Origin: Mageeibacillus sp. UBA6980
GTDB taxonomy: Bacteria; Bacillota; Clostridia; Saccharofermentanales; Saccharofermentanaceae
Reading direction: 5' to 3'
Assembly (NCBI GenBank): GCA_002450095.1
Contig: DJYK01000003.1
Coordinates: 1-64,000 of the forward strand
DNA length: 64,000 nucleotides
Positions within the stretch are counted from its first letter, which is position 1, and each line of letters opens with the position of its first letter. This document shows positions 1 to 8,335 of this stretch, piece after piece. The notes below the pieces were generated by a model. The model saw only the letters and a list, made by a program, of their open reading frames with translations. It did not search any database and was not told the DNA's origin. Position numbers and translations under genes: made by a program.

Positions 1-86
1 GTCAGAGTTGTCTTACCGTGGTCAACGTGACCAATCGTTCCAATGTTTACGTGCGGCTTGTTACGTACGAACTTTTCCTTAGCCAT
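1..86 (-). CDS. tuf: Elongation factor Tu, N-terminal fragment (cut by window edge)
   Basis: Only the first 28 codons lie in the window. They read MAKEKFVRNKPHVNIGTIGH followed by VDHGKTTL, the EF-Tu start with the beginning of the P-loop (GHVDHGKT). EF-Tu is the GTPase that delivers aminoacyl-tRNA to the ribosomal A site. It lies downstream of fusA on the same strand, the usual end of the str operon, with about 140 bases between them. A GGAGG stands about 10 bases before the ATG. The rest of the gene is beyond base 1. Confidence 0.95.
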   Translation of the reverse strand, partial: MAKEKFVRNKPHVNIGTIGHVDHGKTTL

Positions 87-226
87 TTTAAAAATTCCTC
101 CTAAGAATTTTGTTGATCCGTAGATCTTTTTTCTCTTTATCAGCTTTTGATCAAGCGATAGCACCTATTTTACAAGTTAAGAACTTATTTTTCAAGTGTG
201 CTGCCGCTTAACTTAAAGCCGAATTA

Positions 227-2293
227 TTATTTCTTCAATATTTCTTCCATGATGCTCTTAGGTGTAGGAGCAAAGTGAGAGATCTGCATTATGAACGTAC
301 CGCGTCCCTGTGTAGAGGAACGAAGGTCTGTTGCATAACCGAACATGTTCGCGAGAGGTACCTCAGCATGGATCTGCTGTGTTCCGTTCATAGGCTCGAT
401 CTCCTTAATCGCACCACGACGGGCATTCAGACCGCCGATAACGTCTCCGAGATAATCATCCGGAACCTCTACGTCAACCTTCATGATAGGCTCAAGAAGT
501 ACGGGTGCAGCCTTCTGCATACCAGCCTTGAATCCCATTGAACCTGCGATCTTAAATGCAGTTTCTGAAGAGTCGACTTCGTGGAAGGAACCGTCGAATA
601 CGGTAACCTTAACGTCTACTACCGGGTAACCGCCCAATACACCTGCCTGCATTGCTTCACGAACACCGGCATCGATAGGAGCGATAAACTCCTTCGGGAT
701 GGATCCGCCGACTGTAGCGTTGACGAACTCATAACCTGCACCGGGCTCCTGGGGCTCGAGTCTCAACCAGCAGTCACCGTACTGACCGTGACCACCGGAC
801 TGACGAACGAACTTACCCTGAGCTTCAACAGTCTTGGTGATAGTCTCCTTATAAGAAACCTGAGGAGCACCGATATTAGCCTCTACCTTAAACTCACGGA
901 TGAGACGATCAACGATGATGTCGAGGTGAAGCTCACCCATACCGGCAATGATCGTTTGTCCTGTCTCCTGGTTTGTATAGGTACGGAACGTAGGATCTTC
1001 TTCAGCAAGCTTCTGCAAAGCTATGATCATCTTCTCCTGAGAAGCACGGCTCTTAGGCTCGATAGCCTCTTCGATAACCGGCTCAGGGAATTCCATGGAC
1101 TCAAGAACAATAGGATGATCCTCATCGCAGAGTGTGTCACCTGTTGTTGTGAGCTTAAGTCCGATAGCTGCAGCGATATCTCCGGAGAATACTTCTGTGA
1201 TCTCCTTACGATCGTTAGCGTGCATCTGAACGATACGTCCGATTCTCTCCTTCTTGTTCTTACCTGCATTAAGTACATAAGAACCAGCTGTAAGAACACC
1301 GGAATATACACGGAAGAAGCAGAGCTTACCGACGAACGGGTCTGTCGCGATCTTGAATGCAAGAGCGGCGAAAGGCGCTTCGTCAGAAGAAGGTCTCTCT
1401 TCCTCTTCGTTTGTCTCAGGGTTAACACCCTTGATGGCAGGAACATCAAGAGGAGAAGGCATGTAGTCGATGATTGCATCGAGCAGAAGCTGAACACCCT
1501 TGTTACGCAGTGATGTACCGCATGTAACGGGGATGAGCTTACACTCTACGGTTGCCTTACGAAGAGCAGCCTTGAGTTCTTCGATGGAGAGTTCTTCTCC
1601 GTCCAAGTACTTCATTGTGAGTTCATCGTCGGTCTCGGCGATCTTCTCGATCATCTCTTCTCTCTTTGCCTTAGCGAGCTCGAGCATATCCTCAGGGATA
1701 TCTCTCTCTTCGTAATCCTTACCATCCTCGCTTAAGTAGACCTCGGCTCTCATCGTCATAAGATCGATGATTCCCGAGAATGTGTCTTCCTTACCGATAG
1801 GTACCTGAATAGCAACGGACTCGTTCTTAAGACGGTCCTTGATCATATCAACTACATGGAAGAAGTCGGCACCGACGATATCCATCTTATTGACGAATAC
1901 CATACGGGGAACACCGTAGTGCTCTGCCTGTCTCCATACAGTCTCTGTCTGAGGCTCAACACCTCCTCTGGCAGACATAACGGTAACTGCGCCGTCGAGT
2001 ACACGAAGAGATCTTTCAACCTCAACAGTGAAGTCAACGTGGCCTGGAGTATCGATGATGTTGATTCTGTTGCCCTTCCAGGGAGCCGTAGTAGCAGCGG
2101 AAGTGATCGTGATACCTCTCTCCTGCTCCTGAACCATCCAGTCCATCGTAGCGGCACCGTCGTGAACCTCTCCCAATACACGGTTGATACCCGTGTAGTA
2201 GAGGATACGCTCAGTTGTCGTTGTCTTACCTGCATCGATATGAGCCATGATACCGATATTTCTCGTTTTCTCGAGAGGATATTCTCTATTCAT
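227..2293 (-). CDS. fusA: Elongation factor G
   Basis: A 688-residue translational GTPase of full family length that moves tRNA and mRNA through the ribosome after peptide bond formation. Visible motifs are the P-loop AHIDAGKTT near residue 17, the switch region RGITITSAA, DTPGH, and the NKMD specificity motif. Later domains carry the usual EF-G signatures (GMGELHLDI; GGHGQYGD in domain IV). The ATG at 2293 has an AAGGAG upstream and lies 20 bases after rpsG, so it is read as part of the str operon. Nothing suggests a divergent, resistance or recycling paralog: it has the standard neighbours and length. Confidence 0.98.
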   Translation of the reverse strand: MNREYPLEKTRNIGIMAHIDAGKTTTTERILYYTGINRVLGEVHDGAATMDWMVQEQERGITITSAATTAPWKGNRINIIDTPGHVDFTVEVERSLRVLDGAVTVMSARGGVEPQTETVWRQAEHYGVPRMVFVNKMDIVGADFFHVVDMIKDRLKNESVAIQVPIGKEDTFSGIIDLMTMRAEVYLSEDGKDYEERDIPEDMLELAKAKREEMIEKIAETDDELTMKYLDGEELSIEELKAALRKATVECKLIPVTCGTSLRNKGVQLLLDAIIDYMPSPLDVPAIKGVNPETNEEEERPSSDEAPFAALAFKIATDPFVGKLCFFRVYSGVLTAGSYVLNAGKNKKERIGRIVQMHANDRKEITEVFSGDIAAAIGLKLTTTGDTLCDEDHPIVLESMEFPEPVIEEAIEPKSRASQEKMIIALQKLAEEDPTFRTYTNQETGQTIIAGMGELHLDIIVDRLIREFKVEANIGAPQVSYKETITKTVEAQGKFVRQSGGHGQYGDCWLRLEPQEPGAGYEFVNATVGGSIPKEFIAPIDAGVREAMQAGVLGGYPVVDVKVTVFDGSFHEVDSSETAFKIAGSMGFKAGMQKAAPVLLEPIMKVDVEVPDDYLGDVIGGLNARRGAIKEIEPMNGTQQIHAEVPLANMFGYATDLRSSTQGRGTFIMQISHFAPTPKSIMEEILKK

Positions 2294-2313
2294 GTGTCAT
2301 AACTCCTTATCGA

Positions 2314-2784
2314 TTACCACTTGTAATGAGCAAATGCTCTGTTGGCATCTGCCATTCTGTGCATCTCTTCCTTACGCTTGAATGCGCCGCCGGCACCATT
2401 CGCTGCGTCCATCAACTCAGCTGCGAGACGCTCCTTCATTGTCTTCTCGCTTCTCGTTCTTGAGAACTGAACGAGCCAGCGAAGGCCCAATGTGAGTCTT
2501 CTTTCAGGTCTGACGTCGATAGGTACCTGATAGTTGGCACCACCTACACGTCTGGCCTTACACTCAAGCTGAGGCATTACATTCTCGAGAGCCTTGTTGA
2601 ATACTTCAATAGGCTCCTCGCCTGTCTTCTCTTTGATTGAATCAAAGGCGTCGTAGACGATCTTCTGTGCAAGTCCCTTCTTACCGTCGAGCATAACGTT
2701 GTTGATGAGCTTACTTACTCTTACATCGTTATAGAGCGGATCCGGGAGCACTTTTCTAACTGGGATATTGCCTTTCCTTGGCAC
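2314..2784 (-). CDS. rpsG: 30S ribosomal protein S7
   Basis: 156 residues, the normal bacterial S7 length, starting MPRKGNIPVRKVLPDPLYND and containing GGANYQVPIDVRPERR, the family hallmark. S7 nucleates assembly of the small-subunit head on 16S rRNA. It lies between rpsL and fusA in str operon order. The 152 bases between rpsL and rpsG are longer than usual for this operon. They hold no convincing gene, and I see no clear promoter in them. Confidence 0.98.
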   Translation of the reverse strand: MPRKGNIPVRKVLPDPLYNDVRVSKLINNVMLDGKKGLAQKIVYDAFDSIKEKTGEEPIEVFNKALENVMPQLECKARRVGGANYQVPIDVRPERRLTLGLRWLVQFSRTRSEKTMKERLAAELMDAANGAGGAFKRKEEMHRMADANRAFAHYKW

Positions 2785-2936
2785 TTTGCTTCCCTCCTTG
2801 CATGATATTCATTTCTGAAACCATAGGTACTCACGTTTCAGTTTGCCTTTGGACACGTGTCGTGCGTCAAGTAGCAATGTCCCGATATGAACAATGTACT
2901 GACACTTAAAATTGTCCAACCCTACTTAAAATAGGA

Positions 2937-3365
2937 TCACTTCTTAACCTTAGCAGCCTTCGGCTTCTTAGCTCCGTACTTGGATCTTCCCTGCATACGG
3001 TTAGCGACACCTGCTGTATCAAGAGTTCCTCTGATGATGTGATAACGAACACCAGGGAGATCCTTTACACGTCCGCCTCTGATGAGAACAACGGAGTGCT
3101 CCTGCAGATTGTGGCCGATTCCGGGAATGTAAGCCGTAACCTCGTAGCCGTTTGTTAAACGTACACGGGCAACCTTACGAAGAGCGGAATTAGGCTTCTT
3201 AGGTGTTGTTGTCTTAACAACCGTGCACACACCACGCTTCTGGGGAGCGAATACTTCAGTCTCCTTGTTGTGGATCGTGTTGATTCCAGCCTGCAGTGCC
3301 GGGGAAGCTGACTTATAAGTCTTGTCGTGTCTTCCCGACTTAACCAATTGATTGAACGTTGGCAT
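2937..3365 (-). CDS. rpsL: 30S ribosomal protein S12
   Basis: 142 residues beginning MPTFNQLVKSGR with the conserved TTTPKKPNSALRKVARVRL and the decoding-site loop, ending in a lysine-rich tail. S12 sits at the decoding centre, and the KPNS segment holds the lysine whose change gives streptomycin resistance elsewhere; it is wild type here. The ATG at 3365 is preferred over the in-frame TTG one codon earlier, because AAGGAG lies at ideal spacing and S12 proteins start MPTF/MPTI. First gene of the str operon. Confidence 0.98.
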   Translation of the reverse strand: MPTFNQLVKSGRHDKTYKSASPALQAGINTIHNKETEVFAPQKRGVCTVVKTTTPKKPNSALRKVARVRLTNGYEVTAYIPGIGHNLQEHSVVLIRGGRVKDLPGVRYHIIRGTLDTAGVANRMQGRSKYGAKKPKAAKVKK

Positions 3366-3436
3366 CAATACATCTCCTTTCTTAATTATTTCTCCCGTGC
3401 AAAAGGGCGCATTAACCCCTTTTTTGAGAGCAATTA

Positions 3437-3465
3437 AGTTTACACCCGCTTGTTTTTCTTGTAAA
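3437..3465 (-). promoter_or_regulatory. Putative str operon promoter
   Basis: Read on the minus strand, TTTACA (3465-3460) is followed after exactly 17 bases by TAAACT (3442-3437), a good sigma-A type pair. It is placed about 72 bases before the rpsL ATG. This is a motif match only; no transcript start is known. Confidence 0.55.
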
Positions 3466-3546
3466 GAGGCTTTTGAAATGGCGCCAAAGAGACGGAACGG
3501 GCTTACATCCGAGCCGGGACAGGAAGATTCGGACGAACTCCGACAA

Positions 3547-3743
3547 ACGTACCATTTTTCATATTTCTTGAGTTTGGTACGTCAAAACGGCCTTTTCAGC
3601 GTACCAAAACCGATGTTTTGGCAAAATGGTACGTTAAAACGGCATTTCAACGTACTAAATATCAGTTTTATCGAAAATGGTACGCAAAAACAGGGAAAAT
3701 AACGTACCAATTTTGCATTTTCAAGAAAATGGTACGTTGAAAC
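3547..3743. repeat. Array of four CGTACCA...TGGTACG inverted-repeat units
   Basis: In about 200 bases the word CGTACC or its complement GGTACG occurs eight times in strictly alternating orientation, near 3548, 3575, 3600, 3628, 3650, 3678, 3702 and 3731; the fifth copy reads CGTACT. Each pair encloses roughly 22 AT-rich bases, and pairs recur about every 51 bases. The outer flank often reads TTAAAACGGC or a variant. The array lies between the str promoter and the oadB terminator and has no believable reading frame. Loops differ between units, so it is not a simple tandem duplication. Confidence 0.75.
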
Positions 3744-3755
3744 CCCATACAACTA

Positions 3756-3782
3756 AAGAGGTGCCCGTGCGGACACCTCTTA
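3756..3782 (-). terminator. Rho-independent terminator after oadB
   Basis: Minus-strand AAGAGGTGTCC and GGGCACCTCTT form an 11 bp stem with one G-U pair and a GCAC loop. It is followed by TTTAGTTGT, a modest U-rich tract. It lies 26 bases beyond the oadB stop codon. Confidence 0.65.
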
Positions 3783-3807
3783 AATTTAAGAATCTGTACT
3801 AATTCTA

Positions 3808-5013
3808 TCAGCCGAACAGCGTAAGAAGTATACCTGCTGCGATTGCTGAGCCTATAACACCTGCAACGTTCGGTCCCATGGCATGCATGAGAAGGAAGTT
3901 CGAGGGATTCTCCTTCTGACCGACCTTGGATGCGACACGGGCAGCCATAGGAACGGCTGAAACGCCTGCCGCTCCGATCAGAGGATTGATCTTACCCTTC
4001 GTAGCGAAGTACATGATGTCTCCGATGATAAGACCGCCGACCGTAGCGAATGAGAATGCCGCAAGTCCGAGTACGATGATAAGCAGAGTCTGAACGCTTA
4101 AGAAGTTCTGTCCTACTGCAGTTCCGCCTACTGCCACACCGAGCATGATCGTTACGGTGTTACACATGGCGTTCTGAGCGGTATCGGAAAGTCTGTCCGT
4201 AACTCCGGACTCCTTAAACAGGTTACCTAACATAAGGCAGCCGAGCAAAGGGGCAACAGAGGGAAGGATCAGTACGCATACTACTGTAACAATGACAGGG
4301 AAGCAGATCTTCTCGAGCTTGGATACGGGTCTTGCCTGTTCCATCTTGACCTGACGCATCTTCTTGGTCGTAAGAAGCTTCATGAAGAACGGCTGGATCA
4401 TCGGGATCAGGGCCATATATGAATACGCTGCGACCGCGATGGCACCGAGGAGCTCAGGGGCGAGCTTAGATGTAAGGTAGATGGCCGTAGGACCGTCCGC
4501 ACCGCCGATGATACCGATGGACGCTGCGCCTTCAGGCGAGAATCCGAGGAGGATGGCAACTACAAAAGCGAATGATATACCGAACTGAGCGCCTGCACCC
4601 ATAAAGAAGGATGAAGGTCTCGAGATCAGAGGTCCGAAGTCCGTCATGGCACCTACTGCCATAAATATAAGACACGGAAATATATCGAGCTTAACTCCAA
4701 TATAAAGGAAATCGAATAATCCGGGTTCGATGTGATTGCCGGCCGCATCAACAAAACCGCCGCCTAATGCCGCCCAGTTGATCTCACCCGTAAACCATTC
4801 CGGATGGAAGATACCGCCGCCCGGCCACGGGAGGTTCGTAAGGAGCATTCCGAAAGCAATAGGGAGCAGGAGCAAAGGCTCGAACTCTTTCCGGATAGCA
4901 AGATAGAAGAGAGCAAACGCAGCAAGTATCATTACCGCATTCTTCCATCCGTCTCCGATAAAGAACTGGGATATACCGGAGTTATTCCATAAATCTAATA
5001 AAACTTCAATCAT
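3808..5013 (-). CDS. oadB: Na+-translocating decarboxylase, beta subunit (membrane pump)
   Basis: A 401-residue polytopic membrane protein of the OadB/GcdB/MmdB family. The beta subunit releases CO2 from carboxybiotin and couples this to Na+ export. Family signatures are visible: GAMTDFGPLI near residue 120, GIIGGADGPTAIYL (a conserved aspartate segment important for Na+ transport), and the C-terminal HAMGPNVAGVIGSA. It is the last of four genes in the order carboxyltransferase, OadG-like, biotin carrier, beta. The substrate cannot be read from this subunit; the carboxyltransferase points to oxaloacetate. Confidence 0.93.
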   Translation of the reverse strand: MIEVLLDLWNNSGISQFFIGDGWKNAVMILAAFALFYLAIRKEFEPLLLLPIAFGMLLTNLPWPGGGIFHPEWFTGEINWAALGGGFVDAAGNHIEPGLFDFLYIGVKLDIFPCLIFMAVGAMTDFGPLISRPSSFFMGAGAQFGISFAFVVAILLGFSPEGAASIGIIGGADGPTAIYLTSKLAPELLGAIAVAAYSYMALIPMIQPFFMKLLTTKKMRQVKMEQARPVSKLEKICFPVIVTVVCVLILPSVAPLLGCLMLGNLFKESGVTDRLSDTAQNAMCNTVTIMLGVAVGGTAVGQNFLSVQTLLIIVLGLAAFSFATVGGLIIGDIMYFATKGKINPLIGAAGVSAVPMAARVASKVGQKENPSNFLLMHAMGPNVAGVIGSAIAAGILLTLFG

Positions 5014-5029
5014 TTCTCAGCCTCCGGAA

Positions 5030-5428
5030 TCAGGAAATAGTCACAAGAGGAGCGCCTGTATCAACTGCGGCACCCTTACTCGTAAGGACCTGAGCTACTG
5101 TTCCTGCGCACGGAGCATAGATCTCGTTCTCCATCTTCATAGCCTCGAGGATAACCAGAAGATCGCCCTCCTTAACTGCCTGTCCGACGGCAACCTTTAC
5201 ATCAAGGATAGTACCGGGCATAGGTGAATTAACAGGTGTCGTTCCTGCCATGGCAGCAGCGGCAGGTGCTGCCGGAGCGGGTGCCGGGGCAGCCGCGGGA
5301 GCGGCTGCAGGAGCGGCGGGAGCAGGTGCGGGAGCGGCCTCTACTGCCGTTGTTCTGAGAAGATTTGCCTTGCCCTTCTCCACTTCAACTTCATATACTT
5401 TATCGTTTATCGTTACTTTATAAATCAT
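5030..5428 (-). CDS. Biotin carboxyl carrier subunit of the Na+ decarboxylase
   Basis: 132 residues. A short N-terminal strand region is followed by a long Ala/Pro swinging linker (about residues 30-62) and a biotinyl domain with the biotinylation site EAMKMENEI. It carries CO2 on biotin from the carboxyltransferase to the beta subunit. It is a separate small protein, whereas many oxaloacetate decarboxylases have this domain fused to the alpha subunit; the arrangement resembles methylmalonyl-CoA and glutaconyl-CoA decarboxylases. It lies 16 bases before oadB and 14 after the OadG-like gene. Confidence 0.93.
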   Translation of the reverse strand: MIYKVTINDKVYEVEVEKGKANLLRTTAVEAAPAPAPAAPAAAPAAAPAPAPAAPAAAAMAGTTPVNSPMPGTILDVKVAVGQAVKEGDLLVILEAMKMENEIYAPCAGTVAQVLTSKGAAVDTGAPLVTIS

Positions 5429-5442
5429 GTGATTACCTCTCC

Positions 5443-5862
5443 TTAATTCTCGTCAACAAGCTTGATCGACTTGAATACGAGCTCTGACAGCGGGATTCCG
5501 GTGTTATCGGATACTATCGCCATTATCATCGCTGCGGTCTTCTCGTCACAGCCCTTAAGCTTCAGTGTTCCCGAAGAGAACTCTTCGCCCTTATCTTCTG
5601 TTACGATCTTCTGTTCGGTTACGGGAGCCGAAGCAGACGAAGAGGGTGCGGAATTCTCGTTTTTCTTGCCGCCGATAATTATTCCCGAGATACTCTCAAT
5701 GGCCTTACCGGACAGTGAGATCAATATGTACATCAGAAAAAGAACACCGAATACGACGAGCATTACGATAAAAGCACTCATGAACATACTGCCCGTATCC
5801 ATCTGCGGCTTGAACAATGTGAATGTGCTGCCGTTCTCGGAGGCATAACGGATAAGATCCAT
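5443..5862 (-). CDS. OadG-family small membrane subunit of the Na+ decarboxylase
   Basis: About 139 residues. One membrane helix (roughly residues 28-50, MSAFIVMLVVFGVLFLMYIL) is followed by a Ser/Ala/Glu-rich stretch and a C-terminal segment with MIMAIVSDNTGIPLSELVFK, typical of gamma-type subunits that hold the complex together. Three candidate starts overlap: TTG 5868, ATG 5865 and ATG 5862. The last has the better spacing from AAGGAGG and is chosen. The ATG at 5865 shares one base with the stop of the preceding gene (TGATG), so translation is probably coupled. Family assignment rests on size, topology and position. Confidence 0.8.
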   Translation of the reverse strand: MDLIRYASENGSTFTLFKPQMDTGSMFMSAFIVMLVVFGVLFLMYILISLSGKAIESISGIIIGGKKNENSAPSSSASAPVTEQKIVTEDKGEEFSSGTLKLKGCDEKTAAMIMAIVSDNTGIPLSELVFKSIKLVDEN

Positions 5863-5864
5863 CA

Positions 5865-7244
5865 TCAATCCTCCTTCTTCTCGATCGTGTAGTTAACTGT
5901 GTTGGACTCCTTTTCCTCACGGGCCTCGAAGAACTTCTCCGCTACCTGAGGGAAGGAGATGTAAGAGAGGACGTCCTCATCGCTTCTCGCTCTGTCACCG
6001 AGTTCGGCCTTGGCCTTCTCAAATGCAGGCTCGAGCGTATCGGCGAATCTTCCGGTGATGATCTCATCTTCCTTCCAGAACCTGGAAACGAGCTCCTGAT
6101 TAACTTCGCCCGGAGCGCGTCCGTACTCGCCTCGAAGATATGCCTTGGTATCCTTTGTGACGTTCTTATACTTACCCATGAGAACGTTATTTACCGCCTG
6201 AGTACCGACAAGCTGTGACATAGGAGTTACAAGCGGAGGATAACCCAAGTCCTTACGAACGTTAGGGATCTCGGCGAGTGCCTCTTCGAACTTATCCTGA
6301 GCCTTCATATCAGTCATCTGCTTCAACATATTGGAGAACATGCCGCCCGGGAGCTGATAATCGAGGATATCGGTACGGATACCCATGGACTTGGGATTGA
6401 GGATCCCTTCTTTGATGAATCTGTCTTTGATAGGAGCGAAATGATTGGCGATCTTCTTAAGACATGCCGAATCAAGATCCGTCTCGTAACCTAACTGCTC
6501 GAGAGCGTATTTCATCGTCTCGGTCGCAGGCTGTGATGTACCGCCTGCCATAGGAGAGATGGCGGTATCGATACCGTCAAGTCCCGCCTCGATAGCCTTA
6601 AGATAAGTCATGGGTCCGAGACCTGTAGTATGGTGTGTGTGCAGATAGACCGGAACCTTTACCGAAGCCTTCAAGGCCTTAACGAGGTCATATGCATCCT
6701 TAGGTCCGCAGATACCTGCCATATCCTTGATGCAGATGGAGTTAACGCCCATCTTCTCAAGTTCCTTACCCATTTCAACGTATTTCTCAACTGTATGAAC
6801 AGGGCTTGTCGTGTAGCAGATACAGCCCTGAGCGTGCTTACCGCACTTCAAAGTCTCATCTACAGCTACTTCAATATTCCTGAAATCGTTAAGAGCGTCG
6901 AAAATTCTGAAGATATCCATTCCGTTCTCGGCAGACTTCCTTACGAAGAGTCTTACAACATCATCAGGGTAATGCTTATAGCCGAGGATGTTCTGTCCTC
7001 TAAGCAACATCTGCAAAGGTGTCTTCTTACAAATTGCCTTAATCTTACGAAGTCTTTCCCACGGGTCCTCATCAAGGAATCTGAGGCAGGAATCAAATGT
7101 AGCTCCTCCCCAGCACTCAATCGAGTGGTAGCCCGCATTATCCATCGTCTCGAGGATGTCTTCGAAGTCTGAGAACGGCATTCTTGTTGCGATCAGCGAC
7201 TGCTGAGCATCGCGGATGGCCGTCTCGGTAAACTGAACTTTCAT
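5865..7244 (-). CDS. oadA: Oxaloacetate decarboxylase alpha subunit (carboxyltransferase)
   Basis: 459 residues. It starts MKVQFTETAIRDAQQSLIATRM, the mark of the pyruvate carboxylase/OadA carboxyltransferase barrel. ETAIRDAQQS, ECWGGATFD and VYLHTHHTTGLG (metal-binding histidines) are present, followed by the PYC_OADA domain. The enzyme moves CO2 from oxaloacetate to biotin, yielding pyruvate. The usual C-terminal biotinyl domain is absent and is supplied by the separate carrier gene downstream. First gene of a four-gene operon; GGAG precedes its ATG. The barrel matches oxaloacetate/pyruvate enzymes better than the acyl-CoA type. Confidence 0.92.
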   Translation of the reverse strand: MKVQFTETAIRDAQQSLIATRMPFSDFEDILETMDNAGYHSIECWGGATFDSCLRFLDEDPWERLRKIKAICKKTPLQMLLRGQNILGYKHYPDDVVRLFVRKSAENGMDIFRIFDALNDFRNIEVAVDETLKCGKHAQGCICYTTSPVHTVEKYVEMGKELEKMGVNSICIKDMAGICGPKDAYDLVKALKASVKVPVYLHTHHTTGLGPMTYLKAIEAGLDGIDTAISPMAGGTSQPATETMKYALEQLGYETDLDSACLKKIANHFAPIKDRFIKEGILNPKSMGIRTDILDYQLPGGMFSNMLKQMTDMKAQDKFEEALAEIPNVRKDLGYPPLVTPMSQLVGTQAVNNVLMGKYKNVTKDTKAYLRGEYGRAPGEVNQELVSRFWKEDEIITGRFADTLEPAFEKAKAELGDRARSDEDVLSYISFPQVAEKFFEAREEKESNTVNYTIEKKED

Positions 7245-7287
7245 TGTGTCACGCTCCTTTATATGATTATCGCCATTAAACTCTTCT

Positions 7288-7293
7288 ATTATA
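7288..7293 (-). promoter_or_regulatory. Candidate -10 box of the decarboxylase operon
   Basis: Minus-strand TATAAT occurs 44 bases before the oadA ATG. No strong -35 hexamer is found at 16-18 bases, so this is only a partial promoter match. Confidence 0.35.
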
Positions 7294-7317
7294 AAGCGAG
7301 AGCGTGAACAATTAAAG

Positions 7318-7758
7318 TCAGGATTTTATGGTTTTTGCCTTCTTATACCTTACTGCCGATACTATCCAGAGCACCGCTATGGCAAGTACGGCTACTATCC
7401 AAATAAAGTATATAAAAAGATAGTTTCCAAGACCGAGACACCCGTTATTTACAGACCTGTCGGTATAGTCGATCATGAATATCGAATAGAACAGAGTAAC
7501 TATCTGGATAACTGCTGTTACAATGATGGTTCTTTTATATCTGTCGATAAATTCTTCCTTATATCCCTCAAATCCTTTACGGAAGATAAACACCACAACA
7601 GAAGACGGAACAGCCAGGATAAGTACTTCAAAAACAGGCTGATAGTGATATGTACCGTTAGCTCCCGCCAGAAGGATCAATGCATAAAACATAGATACAA
7701 ACAAACCTAGCAGGCCTACGTTGAGAAAAAATCTTCTTACGTTGAATCTTCTATCCAT
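7318..7758 (-). CDS. Small four-helix membrane protein of unknown function
   Basis: 146 residues with four predicted membrane segments: near the start (FLNVGLLGLFVSMFYALILL), PVFEVLILAVPSSVVVFIF, IIVTAVIQIVTLFYSIFMI, and YLFIYFIWIVAVLAIAVLWI. Charged loops lie between them and a lysine-rich tail at the end. I do not recognise a family. The ATG at 7758 is used because GGAGG is nine bases before it; the ATG two codons earlier is too close. It stands alone, with 72 bases between it and the oad operon and 78 between it and the gene behind. Confidence 0.6.
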   Translation of the reverse strand: MDRRFNVRRFFLNVGLLGLFVSMFYALILLAGANGTYHYQPVFEVLILAVPSSVVVFIFRKGFEGYKEEFIDRYKRTIIVTAVIQIVTLFYSIFMIDYTDRSVNNGCLGLGNYLFIYFIWIVAVLAIAVLWIVSAVRYKKAKTIKS

Positions 7759-7836
7759 AAACATAACCCTCCGATAATTACTTTGATAATCAAAATATAT
7801 TATCGGATACGGGTTGTGTCAATTGCTTTTTATATT

Positions 7837-8319
7837 TTACTGTCCCGATGATCGGTTAAGTTCTTCAAGAAGATCGGTAACCGAGATCGCTTCGACGGAA
7901 TCCGCCGCATCCGTCGAGTCGTAATAGACCATAACGGGGTACAGATCCTCGGCCGTAAAGACAACCTTGCACGTACGCTCGTTCCTTCCGGGATTGCCCT
8001 TGGTATAATCCTTGAGGTCTTCCGCGAGAAGATGCAGAGCCGCTCTCATCTCGTCATCTTCAGCCCTGTCGATCGCATCGTAGGTGATCTTCTTGCACTC
8101 ATCGACCGTCATCTGCTTTATCTCGGGGAACAGCCTCGGGAACTCATAGAAATAATCGATAACGGGACATACTTCAGCGCCCAGCGCTTCACAGAAGACC
8201 GGAGTCTTCTGTCTTACGATATAGAGAATGGAATCAGCCTTGATGAAATTACCTTCTATATCATCGTTAAGATCATCGATCATATCTTCATAATCAATTA
8301 CAGGATAAACTTCCGCCAT
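7837..8319 (-). CDS. Conserved-looking hypothetical protein downstream of pta
   Basis: 160 residues, acidic, soluble, no signal peptide or membrane segment. It begins MAEVYPVIDYEDMIDDLNDD and is predicted mostly helical with a C-terminal strand region (TCKVVFTAEDLYPVMVYYD). No family recognised. It follows pta by 16 bases on the same strand with a good GGAGG, so it is probably the last gene of the buk-pta operon. An intrinsic terminator is not obvious after it, though CCGATAAT/ATTATCGG could fold at 7773-7808. Confidence 0.6.
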   Translation of the reverse strand: MAEVYPVIDYEDMIDDLNDDIEGNFIKADSILYIVRQKTPVFCEALGAEVCPVIDYFYEFPRLFPEIKQMTVDECKKITYDAIDRAEDDEMRAALHLLAEDLKDYTKGNPGRNERTCKVVFTAEDLYPVMVYYDSTDAADSVEAISVTDLLEELNRSSGQ

Positions 8320-8335
8320 ATTAACCTCCGATAAT

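Noticed and set aside
3352..3702. A 116-codon plus-strand frame across the repeat array
   Set aside because: It has no ribosome binding site, covers the rpsL promoter on the other strand and consists largely of the repeats.
3547..3743. CRISPR-like appearance of the repeat array
   Set aside because: Cores are only 6-7 bases and alternate in direction; there is no long conserved direct repeat and no cas gene nearby.
7773..7808. CCGATAAT/ATTATCGG hairpin as a terminator of the buk-pta operon
   Set aside because: The loop is long and no U-run follows directly, so it is not listed as a feature.
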